Positions 18,831 to 29,311 of a DNA stretch of 64,000 nt are shown in pieces. Within the stretch, counting starts at the first letter, position 1. Each line of letters opens with the position of its first letter. The DNA lies in assembly GCF_001427985.1 (NCBI RefSeq), contig NZ_LMSA01000004.1:62604-126603 (forward strand), given 5' to 3'. The position numbers and the translations under genes were made by a program. The notes beneath the pieces are model-generated. The model searched no databases. It saw only the letters and a program-made list of their open reading frames with translations, and was not told the DNA's origin. Origin of the DNA: Knoellia sp. Soil729 (GTDB taxonomy: Bacteria; Actinomycetota; Actinomycetes; Actinomycetales; Dermatophilaceae).

Positions 18831-19880
18831 TCATTGGTGTCTGTCACCGTTGCGCTCGTGCCCACCGTCGTCCTCGACCCGGACTTCCTCGAGAACCTCC
18901 AAAACGTCGACGATCTCTTCACCGCTGGTCTCGGTTTCCTCTGGAGCCGCCGCCGTTACGGAACTGTCGACCCATTCGGTCGGGTCAATCCCGTAGATCT
19001 CGGAAAGTGCACGCAGTCGGTAGACCGCCTGAGCCCTCCTGAACGTCTGCTCGGTGAGCTGGGCACTGAGAGCGGCATTCAGGCCGACGCCGACCAGGGG
19101 AACCGCCTGGGCAAGCTTGCGATGGGTCAGCCTGAAGCCGAGCAGTGCGTATGCCCTCCCGATCGCTTTCACGAGAATCCGCTCGTTGAGCTGTCTCCAC
19201 GTGGCCTGACGCATCATCTCCTGCGTCAAGCGTGACAGTGCCGCCAGGGCCTGGGTCTTGGCACCGACCGAGCTCGCCACGCCGAGCGACAGCACGCCCA
19301 TAGCGAACAGCTCCTCCTCAGGGAGACGGACGTCGTACCCGTAGCGCGTTGCGACCGCGCCGATCGTGCGGCCCATCAGTGCCATGGACGCCACCGCATC
19401 CGCGGCCAAGGCGCCGAAGGCCACTCCCGCCGTGGTTCCACCGGTCACGGTGGTGGACACCACTGCACCAGTGACCGCGAGGGCGCTCGCACCACCCTGA
19501 CCCGCTGCGAACGCGGCGTAGCCGAACTTCGGTGGCTGCATGGCATCGCGCTGCTCGAGCGAAAGGTTCCGCACATCCGCCAAGGTCCGAACGTCAGGAT
19601 ACTTCTTCGCGTAGCGCTTCGCGGTCGCATCCGGTCGGGAGCTGCGCATCGCCGGCTGAAACGTGAGTGCAAGCGTTCCTTCGAACACCTTCTCCATCGT
19701 CTCTCTCGCCGAATCGACGCCCGGGAGGTCACCCATCCTGCTGGAGACCGTCGAGGCAACCTCACTGCCCCGCCTCCGGACGCTCGCAGGCACCACGCTG
19801 CGGCGTGGAGGCGCATACACGGTCCGAATCGACCGATTCCACGCCGTCTGGTCGTAGGACGTCATCTGCTCATAGCCCAC
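18831..19880 (-). CDS. EcsC family protein
   Basis: The 349-residue product belongs to the EcsC family. It has a hydrophobic Gly/Ala/Thr-rich centre (GGASALAVTGAVVSTTVTGG) followed by the RTIGAVATRYGYDVRLPEEE block usual in EcsC proteins, and an acidic C-terminal tail. The function of the family is not known. The GTG start is supported by GAGGAGG eight bases upstream. It stands alone at the left end of the element, reading toward the border. Two relatives occur in this window: a truncated one inside the element and a complete one in the core. Confidence 0.8.
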   Translation of the reverse strand: MGYEQMTSYDQTAWNRSIRTVYAPPRRSVVPASVRRRGSEVASTVSSRMGDLPGVDSARETMEKVFEGTLALTFQPAMRSSRPDATAKRYAKKYPDVRTLADVRNLSLEQRDAMQPPKFGYAAFAAGQGGASALAVTGAVVSTTVTGGTTAGVAFGALAADAVASMALMGRTIGAVATRYGYDVRLPEEELFAMGVLSLGVASSVGAKTQALAALSRLTQEMMRQATWRQLNERILVKAIGRAYALLGFRLTHRKLAQAVPLVGVGLNAALSAQLTEQTFRRAQAVYRLRALSEIYGIDPTEWVDSSVTAAAPEETETSGEEIVDVLEVLEEVRVEDDGGHERNGDRHQ

Positions 19881-20232
19881 AGTTGGGCCCTCCTCGTTCT
19901 TGAAGCCGGTGTCCGTTCGTTACGTCCGACAGGACCGTTCGGCGCGTCCACACAGGGCTGCGACTGTACGACGGAGGCGCCGGTCACTGGCGAGGTTGGG
20001 CGGCGTGGCGTCGACGCATCTCCTTGAGGGTCACCACGTCGCCGACGATCTGATGCTGCGCTCGCTGAAACAACCACCCGTCTGTCTCGATATGTTGTCT
20101 TGGCGAGGCTGGCCCCGCGGGACGATCTCGGGCGCCTGTGGGGTACGACAGAGAAGAGTGCGTCGGCGGTGCACGCCGATCTAACACTGGTCACGGCCTA
20201 CTGTCCTCGACCAGCTAAGCCTCACTGGAGCG
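19881..20232. other. Intergenic stretch without a recognised gene
   Basis: Lies between two minus-strand genes of the element. Short open frames exist on both strands, but their products are Arg/Pro-rich and look like out-of-frame translation. No RNA gene, hairpin terminator or repeat was recognised. Confidence 0.5.
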
Positions 20233-21219
20233 CTACGCGAACTGCCAGTGGCCGGAGGATGCTGCGCTACCCGCCGTCTCAATCAAGTGCAACGGCACGT
20301 CACGCCAAGTCAGGGTCGAGCCGACCACCTGCGTGCGGACTCCGGGGCCGATCAAGTACGAGACGCCATCGTGTGTCAGAACCTCGAGTCTGGCCGACTC
20401 GCTGACCGCAGTGTTATCTGACTCGTAGGAGCGCCAATCTCTGTAGCCAGCCGGTCCTGCGGACAGCCACGCTTCCAAGCGTCGTCGCGTCGACACCAAT
20501 TGACTCGACGTCAAGCCCTGCACAGCGCCCTCGCGGCTTCTCGCCCCTCGGTAGACCGCTGCGTGACTCAGGGCCTCCTCCATGAGGCAGGGGTGGCACG
20601 TGTGCGCTCCCAAACCAGGTTGGGGTCCGACGGCCGCCTCGATGTGGATCGCCGTCAGGTCGAAGATCGCGTGCTCCATCTCGTGGTTGATGAGGTCGGC
20701 AGCCGCGTACCCAATCGCCCTCGCATGAGAAAACCCGGCGGGAAGATACACCTCGGCTGCCAAGTGTTCGACGCCTCCCGCATGCAAGTAGATTCCCCAG
20801 TCACGGTTCGATCCGGACGACGTGGGAGCCATGCAACGAGGGCTTCGGTAGAAGGCGAGCTGCGCTTGCCAGTCTTGCTGGGAAGCCAACGCAGCTGAAG
20901 AGTCGATGGCGCGGACAAGCGGCAGGAGGTCTTCGATTGTGTAGTCGCTCGTTTCCTCAAGAAAGAGGCCGTCGCTTGTCGCGGGACTGGCCGACTGCTG
21001 AGTAAGCAGCCGACGTCCGCCCTCGTCGACATATGCCTGCAGTTCTGGGTCTCGTAGTTGGATAGTGCGCTTCACATCCACCGCGAGCGGAGAGCCGCTC
21101 TCGCCCATGCGGAGCTCATAGATCTCAACGGAACGAGGGGGCGGTCCGCCGGGCAGCAGGGCAGGTTGCTGCTTGGCCCAGGCGACCAAGAGATCGGTGG
21201 GATACGTACGCGCAGTCAC
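20233..21219 (-). CDS. Zincin-like putative metallopeptidase, function unknown
   Basis: The 328-residue product has HEMEH at residues 179-183, inside LINHEMEHAIFDL. This fits the HExxH zinc-binding helix of zincin peptidases, with a conserved-looking MEEALSH helix about 35 residues later that could give the third ligand. No signal peptide or membrane helix, so it should be cytoplasmic. It is divergent from the type I restriction operon, with 154 bases between. The GTG start has GGAG touching it, which is too close, so the real start may be slightly downstream. It might be a defence-associated protease or a toxin; that is inference from context only. Confidence 0.6.
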   Translation of the reverse strand: MTARTYPTDLLVAWAKQQPALLPGGPPPRSVEIYELRMGESGSPLAVDVKRTIQLRDPELQAYVDEGGRRLLTQQSASPATSDGLFLEETSDYTIEDLLPLVRAIDSSAALASQQDWQAQLAFYRSPRCMAPTSSGSNRDWGIYLHAGGVEHLAAEVYLPAGFSHARAIGYAAADLINHEMEHAIFDLTAIHIEAAVGPQPGLGAHTCHPCLMEEALSHAAVYRGARSREGAVQGLTSSQLVSTRRRLEAWLSAGPAGYRDWRSYESDNTAVSESARLEVLTHDGVSYLIGPGVRTQVVGSTLTWRDVPLHLIETAGSAASSGHWQFA

Positions 21220-21373
21220 CTCCGTGATTCTGCCGGGGTGGGTCCCGTCGTGCCGGGTATTGACACTTCAGCGCCACGTTCGTGAAACCAGTGGACGCGC
21301 GTACGGTTGCGGTGCTCCCGCGAGGGTCGCTGACCTGGCGAGAAAGTCGCAAGTGTTGTGTAGCCTCCGGGAC

Positions 21374-22828
21374 GTGATCACAGGTGACCTGAAGAGCAAG
21401 ATCGACCGAGTCTGGGACGCCTTCTGGTCGGGGGGCATCAGCAACCCGCTCGAGGTGATCGAGCAGATCACCTACCTGCTCTTCATCCGCCGGCTCGACG
21501 ACGTCCAAACACTCGCCGAGAAGAAAGCCCGCGTCACCGGCGGGGCCGTCGAGAACCCGGTGTTCCCGCCCGGTCAGGCGCACCTGCGGTGGAGCCAGTT
21601 CAAGAACGCGTCCCCCGACGTGATGCACAAGACGATCGCCGACGAGGTCTTCCCGTTCCTGCGGGGCCTGGGCGACGGCACCACCTACAGCGAACACATG
21701 AAGGACGCCCGCTTCACCATCCCAACGCCGGCGCTCCTGAGCAAAGTCGTCGACATGCTCGACGACATCCCAATGGTGGACCGTGACACCAACGGCGACC
21801 TGTACGAGTACCTGCTATCCAAGATCGCAGCGGCCGGCGTCAACGGCCAGTTCCGCACGCCGCGCCACATCATCGACCTCATGGTGAAGATGACAGCGCC
21901 ACAACCGTCGGACGAGATCTGCGACCCGGCCTGTGGCACCGGCGGCTTCCTCGTTGCCGCCAGCGAATACGTCCGCGACACCCACGCCGACGCGCTGCTG
22001 GGCACCACGCAGCGCACGCACTTCCACAACTCGATGTTCCACGGCTACGACTTCGACTCCACCATGCTGCGCATCGGCAGCATGAACATGCTGCTGCACG
22101 GCATCGAGTCCCCCGACATCCGCTACCGCGACTCCCTCTCCGAGGGCGCTGCAGGCGACGCCGACAAGTACACGCTCATCCTCGCCAACCCGCCCTTTGC
22201 GGGATCGCTCGACTACGAATCCACCAGCAAGGACCTGCAGCGCATCGTCAAGACCAAGAAGACGGAACTGCTGTTCCTAGCGCTCTTCCTGAAACTGCTG
22301 AAGCCCGGTGGGCGGGCGGCTGTCATCGTGCCCGACGGTGTCCTGTTCGGGTCGAGCACCGCGCACAAGGCCCTGCGCAAGGCCCTGGTCGAGGACCAGA
22401 AGCTCGACGCCGTCGTGAAGCTGCCCTCCGGTGTCTTCCGCCCGTACGCCGGCGTCTCCACCGCCATCCTGTTCTTCACCAAGACCAACTCCGGTGGCAC
22501 CGGCGACGTCTGGTTCTACGACGTCCGCGCCGACGGCTTCTCCCTCGACGACAAGCGCAACCCCGTTGACGCCAACGACCTCCCCGACGCGCTCGCCCGC
22601 TGGCAGAACCGCGGCTCCGAGAAGGGGCGCGCGCGCACCGAGCAATCCTTCCTCGTGCCCAAGGACGACATCGTCGCCCAGGCCTACGACCTCTCTCTGA
22701 ACCGCTACAAGGAGATCGTCCACGACGAGATCGAGCACCGCGCTCCGCTGGAGATCATCGCCGACATCGAAACCCTCGAAGACGAGATCGCCAAAGGCCT
22801 CGCCGAGCTGAAGGCGATGCTCTTGTGA
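21374..22828 (+). CDS. hsdM: Type I restriction-modification system methyltransferase subunit
   Basis: DNA N6-adenine methyltransferase subunit. The 484-residue product has the N-terminal HsdM helical domain (DLKSKIDRVWDAFWSGG, LLFIRRLDD), the SAM-binding motif DPACGTGGFLVAASEY and the catalytic NPPF in ILANPPFAGSLDY, followed by the PSGVFRPYAGVSTAILF block. A GTG start is chosen to match the family N-terminus; its ribosome site is weak. The stop overlaps the hsdS start (GTGA). First gene of an operon hsdM-hsdS-nuclease-hsdR. Confidence 0.94.
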   Translation: MITGDLKSKIDRVWDAFWSGGISNPLEVIEQITYLLFIRRLDDVQTLAEKKARVTGGAVENPVFPPGQAHLRWSQFKNASPDVMHKTIADEVFPFLRGLGDGTTYSEHMKDARFTIPTPALLSKVVDMLDDIPMVDRDTNGDLYEYLLSKIAAAGVNGQFRTPRHIIDLMVKMTAPQPSDEICDPACGTGGFLVAASEYVRDTHADALLGTTQRTHFHNSMFHGYDFDSTMLRIGSMNMLLHGIESPDIRYRDSLSEGAAGDADKYTLILANPPFAGSLDYESTSKDLQRIVKTKKTELLFLALFLKLLKPGGRAAVIVPDGVLFGSSTAHKALRKALVEDQKLDAVVKLPSGVFRPYAGVSTAILFFTKTNSGGTGDVWFYDVRADGFSLDDKRNPVDANDLPDALARWQNRGSEKGRARTEQSFLVPKDDIVAQAYDLSLNRYKEIVHDEIEHRAPLEIIADIETLEDEIAKGLAELKAMLL

Positions 22829-23967
22829 AGACGGTTGCACTTGGCGATGTCGTGGCTTTCACCAACGGTGGCACTCCGTCACGCTCGAAGGCGGAGTACT
22901 GGGACGGCTCGATCCCTTGGATCACCGGAGCCGACATCTCCGAGGCCGGCGATGTGGCTGCGCGTTCGTTTATCTCCGACGCTGCGGTCAAGGGCTCATC
23001 TACTAACGTCGTTCCGCAGGGCACGGTTCTATTGCTGACCCGGACGTCCGTCGGCAAGGTGGGCGTGCTAGCCGAGCCGATGGCGATCAACCAGGACATC
23101 ACAGCCATCACGCCGTCGGGAGAGCTCGACACCCGCTACCTCGTGCACTTCCTGCGAACCAGCAAGCCCGCGTTGATGAGGAACCTCCGGGGCGCAACCA
23201 TCAAGGGCGTCACAAGGGACGATGTAGCAGCACTGAAGTTGGCCCTCCCACCCCTTCCCGAGCAGGGCCGCATCGCCGCGATCCTCGACCACGCCGACGC
23301 CCTCCGCGCCAAGCGCCGCCAAGTCCTCGCCCACCTCGACTCAATGTCACAGGCGATCTTCTACGAGATGTTCGCCGACTGTTCCGCGACATCGACGGTC
23401 CAATCGGAGGCGTCACTAATCCGTACCGGCCCCTTTGGCAGCCAACTTCTGCACAGCGAGTTCGTCGATGAGGGAATCGCAGTACTTGGACTCGACAACG
23501 TAGTAGGCAATGAGTTCCGATGGAGCGAGCGCCGCTTCATCACGGCGACCAAGTACGAACAATTGAAGCGCTACACGGTGAAACCAGGCGACGTCCTAAT
23601 CAGCATCATGGGGACGACCGGGCGGTGTGTCGTGGTCCCAGACGACATTCCGACGGCCATCCACATCTGTGCGATCACCCCGGATCCCTCCCGCCTCCAT
23701 TCGACGTTCCTCCGCGCAGCGTTCCTCTGGCACCCGGAGTCGCTGGCTCACCTTCGCCGCCAGACCAAGGGCTCGATCATGGACGGACTCAACATGGGGA
23801 TCATCAAGTCGGTGCCGATCCCTGTTCCGCCACTCTCGGTTCAACACGAGTTCGCGGAGCGGGCCGAGCAAGTGGCGACCAACCGCGGAATCATGACTCG
23901 TGCTGCCACTGCCGACGACCACCTCTTCGCCTCACTTCAGTCGCGTGCCTTCCGAGGGGAGCTATGA
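22825..23967 (+). CDS. hsdS: Type I restriction-modification specificity subunit
   Basis: Chooses the target sequence for methylation and cleavage. The 380-residue protein has two target recognition domains, each ending in the usual coiled-coil spacer. The first runs from VALGDVVAFTNGGTPSR to LPEQGRIAAILDHADALRAKRRQVLAHLD; the second ends VPIPVPPLSVQHEFAERAEQV. WDGSIPWITGADIS is a typical TRD segment. The length is slightly short for the family but both halves are present. The start overlaps the hsdM stop. Confidence 0.92.
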   Translation: MKTVALGDVVAFTNGGTPSRSKAEYWDGSIPWITGADISEAGDVAARSFISDAAVKGSSTNVVPQGTVLLLTRTSVGKVGVLAEPMAINQDITAITPSGELDTRYLVHFLRTSKPALMRNLRGATIKGVTRDDVAALKLALPPLPEQGRIAAILDHADALRAKRRQVLAHLDSMSQAIFYEMFADCSATSTVQSEASLIRTGPFGSQLLHSEFVDEGIAVLGLDNVVGNEFRWSERRFITATKYEQLKRYTVKPGDVLISIMGTTGRCVVVPDDIPTAIHICAITPDPSRLHSTFLRAAFLWHPESLAHLRRQTKGSIMDGLNMGIIKSVPIPVPPLSVQHEFAERAEQVATNRGIMTRAATADDHLFASLQSRAFRGEL

Positions 23968-23970
23968 CTG

Positions 23971-25056
23971 ATGCCTGTTGAGATGAGAATGTGGCGCATC
24001 GACGACGACAGGCCGCGACCGCTGTCCACCTCGGTCCTGCCGGCCGAGAAGGATCTGCACGAGTTCCTCGCGCAGGACCCGTCGCTGCTCGGCGATCGGC
24101 TCTTGGTCATCGGGAGCGAAGTGCTGACGCCGTATGGCAAGCGCCTCGACCTGCTGGCGATTGACACTGATGGCAACCTGCACCTGCTGGAGCTGAAGCG
24201 CGACAAGACTCCGCGTGAGGTCGTCGCCCAGGTACTCGACTATGGCTCATGGGTCTCGACCCTGTCGCGGGATGACGTTCTCGACATCGCCAGTGGGCAT
24301 CTCGACGAGCAGTTCGAGGTCGCGTTCGAGCGCGTCTTCGGTAGTCCGCCGCCCGACGAGTTGAACGGCGAGCTGCACCTGGAGATCGTCGCGAGCGAAC
24401 TGGACGCCAGTTCGGAGCGCATCGTCACGTACTTGCGTGGCTTCGGCGTGCCCGTGAATGCGGTCTTCTTCTCGTACCTGGAGGACGAGGGTCGGCGCTA
24501 CCTCGCGCGGAGTTGGCTCGTCGACGATCACCTCGCCCCTGCTGCGCCGGGTTCCAAGAAGGGCAAGCGCGCCCAGTGGAACGGCCAGGACTGGTACGTG
24601 AACTTCGGCACCCACGGCCGCGACTGGGAAGACGCTCTGGAGCTCGGATTCGTCTCAGCCGGCGGATCGCCGCGCTCGTCAGGGACGCTGCGCACCATCC
24701 CGGTGGGCGGCCGTGTCAACGTCTACGTGCCGGGGAGTGGCTATGTGGGCGTGGGGGTCACGCTCGCGGAGGCCAAGCGATTCGATGCCGCACTCGTCCA
24801 GCAAGGCGACGCCTGGCTACCCCTGGCTCAGCAGGAGCTGCGCGGCAACTATCAACACGACGGGTCGGGGCAGACGGAGACAGACGACATCTCTGAATGG
24901 GTGCTCCCGGTCAGATGGCTGGCTGCCGTCCCCTTGGCGGAGGCCTACACAGCGCCGGGCGTGTTCTCCAACCCCAGTACCTCGTGCAAGCTCCGTCAGG
25001 AGTTCACGCTGGAGCGTCTCGCCGACCACTTCGGTCTCGACAAGGACGGCGAGTGA
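23971..25056 (+). CDS. DUF91/NucS-like PD-(D/E)XK nuclease inside the RM operon
   Basis: The 361-residue product has an N-terminal nuclease-like domain. RLDLLAIDTDGNLHLLELKRD gives D60, E74 and K76 of the PD-(D/E)XK core, in the form seen in DUF91/NucS-type endonucleases, followed by EVVAQVLDYGSWV. The C-terminal half is unlike NucS: a beta-rich VGGRVNVYVPGSGYVGVGVT region. It lies between hsdS and hsdR with gaps of three and nine bases, so it is co-transcribed with the restriction system. Its role may be an accessory cleavage or sensing function. The ATG start is uncertain by a few codons. Confidence 0.7.
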   Translation: MPVEMRMWRIDDDRPRPLSTSVLPAEKDLHEFLAQDPSLLGDRLLVIGSEVLTPYGKRLDLLAIDTDGNLHLLELKRDKTPREVVAQVLDYGSWVSTLSRDDVLDIASGHLDEQFEVAFERVFGSPPPDELNGELHLEIVASELDASSERIVTYLRGFGVPVNAVFFSYLEDEGRRYLARSWLVDDHLAPAAPGSKKGKRAQWNGQDWYVNFGTHGRDWEDALELGFVSAGGSPRSSGTLRTIPVGGRVNVYVPGSGYVGVGVTLAEAKRFDAALVQQGDAWLPLAQQELRGNYQHDGSGQTETDDISEWVLPVRWLAAVPLAEAYTAPGVFSNPSTSCKLRQEFTLERLADHFGLDKDGE

Positions 25057-25065
25057 TCGACCGCG

Positions 25066-28000
25066 ATGGGTAACTTCGACTTCGTCCGCCAGACGCTGCC
25101 GTCACTGCATGACGACTGCGCCCGGGCCGAGTCGTACCTGTCGTCCGACCCGCGATCGGCCTGCTTCTACAGCCGCCGGGTGGTCGAGGAGCTCGTCGGC
25201 TATCTGTACGACGTCCTCTCGCTGCCCATCCCGTACCGCGACGACCTCGCGGCGAAGATCAACGACGCTGCGTTCAAGGCCGAGGTGCCGCAGGGCATCA
25301 CGCAGAAGATGACCGCGATCCGTCGCATCGCCAACACCGCGGTGCACGAGAGCCGGACGATCCGCCCGGACGTGTCGCTGGCGGTGCTGCGGGAGCTGTT
25401 CAACGTCGTCGTGTGGACGTCGTACCACCACTCCCCTGCGCCGACAGTGGTGCCGCTGCAGGCCCAGTTCGACCCCGCCTTTGCGGCCAAAGCCGCACCG
25501 CTCTCACGCGAGGAGGTCGCCCGCCTCGCTGCGAAGTTCAAAGAGCAGGACGAGGCCCACGCCCGCGAGCTTGCAGAGAAGGACGAGCGTCTGGCCGCCC
25601 ACCAGGCGGAGATCGCCGAACTGAAGACTCAGATTGCAGCCGCCCAGGCAGCAGCCGCGCCGGATACGCGTGACTACGACGAGGCTGCGGCCCGTGACCT
25701 GTTCATCGACGTCCTCCTGCACGAGGCCGGCTGGGCGCTGGATGAGGAGCGCGACCGGGAGTACCCCGTCACGGGGATGCCCAACGCCGAGGGGACCGGC
25801 TTCGTCGACTACGTCCTCTGGGGCGCCGATGGTCTGCCGCTGGCGGTGGTGGAAGCCAAGCGCACCGCCAAGTCGCCGGAGGTGGGTCAGCAGCAGGCCA
25901 AGCTGTACGCCGACTGCCTGGAGAAGCAGTACGGTCGACGACCCGTGATCTTCTACACCAACGGCTACGAGCACCGGGTCTGGGACGACGCTGGCGGTTA
26001 CCCGCCCCGCGAGATCCAGGGCTTCTACACCCGCGACGAGCTCGAGCTAATCATCCAGCGCCGCCAGACCAAGCTCCTGTTGTCGTCCGCGCAGGCGAAC
26101 ACCGACATCGCTGGCCGTCCGTACCAGGTGCGGGCCATCAAGGCAGTGGGCGATGCGTTCGACCGCAAGCAGCCTGAGGCCCTCCTCGTGATGGCAACCG
26201 GCTCGGGCAAGACCCGCACTACCATCGCGCTCGTCGATCTGCTGCAGAAGGCGAACTGGGCCAAGAGAGTCCTGTTCCTCGCTGACCGCACCGCCTTAGT
26301 CAACCAGGCGGCGAACGCTTTCAAGCAGCATCTGCCTGGCTCTACGACGGTCAACCTCGTGACCGAGAAGGCCGTCGAGGGCCGCGTCTACGTCTCGACG
26401 TACCCGACCATGATGAATCTCATCAATGAGGTCGACGGCGGCCTGCGCCGGTTCGGTCCGGGCTACTTCGACCTCATCGTGATCGATGAGGCTCACCGAT
26501 CCGTGTACGCCAAGTACGGCGCGATCTTCGACTACTTCGACTCCTTGCTCGTCGGACTGACAGCGACGCCGAAGGACGAGGTCGACCACAACACCTACCG
26601 TCTGTTCCACCTTGAGGACGGCGTGCCCACGGACAACTACCCGCTGGACGAGGCTGTCGATGCGGGCTACCTCGTGCCCCCGAAGGGCATCAGTGTCGGC
26701 ACCCAGTTCCTGCGCTCCGGCATCAAGTACGACGACCTCACCGAGGAGGAGAAGGACCAGTGGGACGCCCTCGACTGGGGTGAGGACGGACCGCCCGACG
26801 AGGTGGGCACCGAGGAGATCAACCGGTTCCTGTTCAACGAGGACACCGTCGACAAGGTCCTTGAGACGCTGATGGTGCAGGGCTACAAGGTGGCCAGTGG
26901 TGATCGGCTCGGGAAGACGATCGTCTTCGCCAAGAGCCAGAAGCACGCAGAGTTCATCGAGAAACGCTTCAACCTCGCTTACCCCGAGCTGGCCGGGCAC
27001 TTCGCCCGCGTTATCACCCACGGCACCCCCTACGCCCAGTCGCTCATCGACGACTTCTCGATGAAGGACAAGGCGCCGCACATCGCGATCAGCGTCGACA
27101 TGCTCGACACTGGCATCGACGTACCCGAGGTCGTGAACCTGGTGTTCTTCAAGATGGTGCGCTCGAAGTCAAAGTTCTGGCAGATGATCGGGCGCGGCAC
27201 CCGCCTGTGTCCCGACCTGTTCGAACCCGGTGAGGACAAGAAGGACTTCCTCGTCTTCGACTTCTGCGGCAACCTCGAGTTCTTCAGTCAAGATCTGCCT
27301 GGCTCGCAGGGGCAGGTCCAGAAGTCGCTGTCCGAGCGGCTGTTCGAGGCTCGGGTCGGCCTAATCACGGCCTTGGGTGACGACGAGCCCGACCTGCACC
27401 GGTCGACGGCGTCGACGCTCCACGAGATCGTCGCCGGGATGAATCTCGACAACTTCGTCGTACGCCCGCACCGTCGTGCAGTCGAGAGGTACGGCTCCGC
27501 GGAGGCGTGGACGGAGCTGAGCCCGGCCGACACCGAGGCCCTGTTCAGGCTGGCCGGACTTCCGTCTTCGGTCCGTGATGACGACGAGGACGCCAAGCGT
27601 TTCGACCTACTGATCCTGCGCCGCCAGCTCGCCCAACTCGACGGTGACATGGCCTTGGCCGAGCGCGTACGTGAGACCGTGCAACACATCGCTGCCGCCC
27701 TCCTGGGCAAGACAACCATCCCGTCGGTGGCCCAGCAGGCCGTGCTCCCTGGAGTCCGTCGCTGGCGACCAGTGGTGGGTGGACGTCAACCTGCCAATGC
27801 TGGAGGAAGCTCGACGGAAGTTGCGCAGTCTGGTTCGGTTCATCGAAAAGACCACTCGCAACCCCGTCTACACCGACTTCGAGGACACCATCGGTGAAGG
27901 GGTCGAAGTCGTACTGCCCGGCGTGACGCCCGGCACGAACTTCGAACGCTTCCGCGCCAAGGCTGAGGCGTACCTGCGTGAGCATCTTGAGAACCTCGCC

Positions 28001-28417
28001 CTGCAGCGTCTTCGGCGCAACAAGCAGCTCACAGCCAGCGACCTCGTCGAGTTGGAGCACATGCTCGCCGCCTCCGGCGGCCAACCGGTCGACATCGCCT
28101 GGGCCACCGAGCAGGGCGGCAGTCTGGGCATCTTCGTCCGCAAGCTCGTCGGCCTCGACCGCGACGCCGCCATCGAGGCCTTTGAGAACTACCTCGATGG
28201 CACCAAGTTCTCCGCGGACCAGGTGCGCTTCGTGAACCTGATCGTCGACGAGCTCACCAAGAACGGCGTCATGGAGCCGGCACGGCTCTTTGAGTCCCCG
28301 TATACCGACCACGCCCCCACAGGCCCCGACTACTTCTTTCCCGACGCCGATGTCGAGGTCATCGTCGACATCCTTCGTCACGTCAACTCCCACGCAGTAC
28401 CAAGCGGTGCGGCCTAG
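25066..28417 (+). pseudogene. hsdR: Type I restriction endonuclease subunit with a frameshift
   Basis: ATP-dependent translocase and nuclease subunit. Regions in order: an N-terminal DUF4145-type HEPN-like domain (residues 10-120), a coiled coil, the nuclease core with AVVEAKRTAK, and the SF2 helicase with MATGSGKTRT, VIDEAHRS and LTATPKDE, ending in a C-terminal DEAD-associated and helical domain. The frame breaks at codon 893-894. After GTG CTC a run of three C at 27747-27749 holds one base too many, and the family sequence resumes one frame over (LESVAGDQWWVDVN) to a stop at 28417. As written, the product ends early at 943 residues with an unrelated tail. It could be a true inactivation, phase variation or a base-call error. 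Confidence 0.85.
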
Positions 28418-28561
28418 ACAGTGCCGCCGACCGTAGATTCGCTACCAATCACCAGCCCATCAATGCATACCAACCGGGGGAACCATCCATGATGCGAGAA
28501 GGAGGGGCCCTCACTACGTTCTTCCAGGCAACACATGGGATGCAACGTACGCAGGGCACTC

Positions 28562-28996
28562 CTAGGTCGCTGTCTTATCCACACGGTGTCCTCTCCCTGG
28601 CGAGCATGAACACACGACCGTGGCGCAAACCCGCTTCTGTTCGACCACCCGGCCGCTCAGGCCGAATAGTCGGACTCTGGCCTCGATGATCCGTCGAACT
28701 TCGGCCACTGCGGCCACGTCGCCAGCCATCGCACGGCTCCACAAGCTCACCTGAAGCCCGTCGAGACGCTCGGTCTCCAACTCCCTCAGGTTCTCGACTT
28801 CACCGGCCTCCTGAGCAGCAAGGGCCTTGCGGACGATCGCGTAGACGGTGGCGCGGCTGGCGTAGCCAAGTTCATCAGCGATCGCCTCGTACGTCCAGCC
28901 CTGGCAGCGGAGCTCGACGGCACGGGTCCGTCGGGCAGCGGCAAGCGCTCTATTGCGGTGCCGGCCATCGACACGGGGAATGGCGGCGACGTTCAC
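28562..28996 (-). CDS. Small HTH protein
   Basis: The product is about 144 residues from a GTG giving VNVAAIPRVDGRHRNRAL; a longer frame exists upstream but looks non-coding. Residues 20-60 hold a homeodomain-like helix-turn-helix (RCQGWTYEAIADELGYASRATVYAIVRKAL), then a charged helix (LRELETERLDGLQ) and RIIEARVRLFGL. This layout is common in phage and plasmid genes annotated as terminase small subunit-like or HTH proteins. No large terminase follows, so a regulatory role is as likely. The last 25 residues look poorly conserved. Confidence 0.6.
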   Translation of the reverse strand: MNVAAIPRVDGRHRNRALAAARRTRAVELRCQGWTYEAIADELGYASRATVYAIVRKALAAQEAGEVENLRELETERLDGLQVSLWSRAMAGDVAAVAEVRRIIEARVRLFGLSGRVVEQKRVCATVVCSCSPGRGHRVDKTAT

Positions 28997-29311
28997 GCGT
29001 CCAGTGTGACTGGCGGGGCGGACAATCCGGCGGATGAACGGGGTGGGTCGGGAGTCCACGGACGAAGTGCGGCTGCCATTCACCGCGCCTGCGAGGCGGC
29101 ACGCTCTGCGGCCAGATGAGCACCCGTTCCAAGTATCAGCGGATGTAGATCACGGCGTCGTGTTGTTCCCGCCCCAGCACACTGACGGAACAGTTAGCCC
29201 GCGACGGTGGGCGGCCACGAGCGACGTGGATATTCCTGAGTTCCCGCCCTTCGGGGCCGCAAGTGAGTACGGTCACGCTGACACCGAACAATCGGCACTT
29301 GGGGGTGATTC
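28997..29311. other. Divergent intergenic region
   Basis: Lies between the minus-strand HTH gene and the plus-strand lipoprotein gene and should hold both promoters. I see no convincing -35/-10 pair, tRNA or long hairpin. The only clear site is a GGGGGTGA ribosome-binding stretch just before the lipoprotein ATG. Confidence 0.4.

Noticed and set aside
28562-28996. Phage terminase small subunit and prophage nature of the element
   Set aside because: Only a generic HTH is visible; no large terminase, portal or capsid gene is present nearby.
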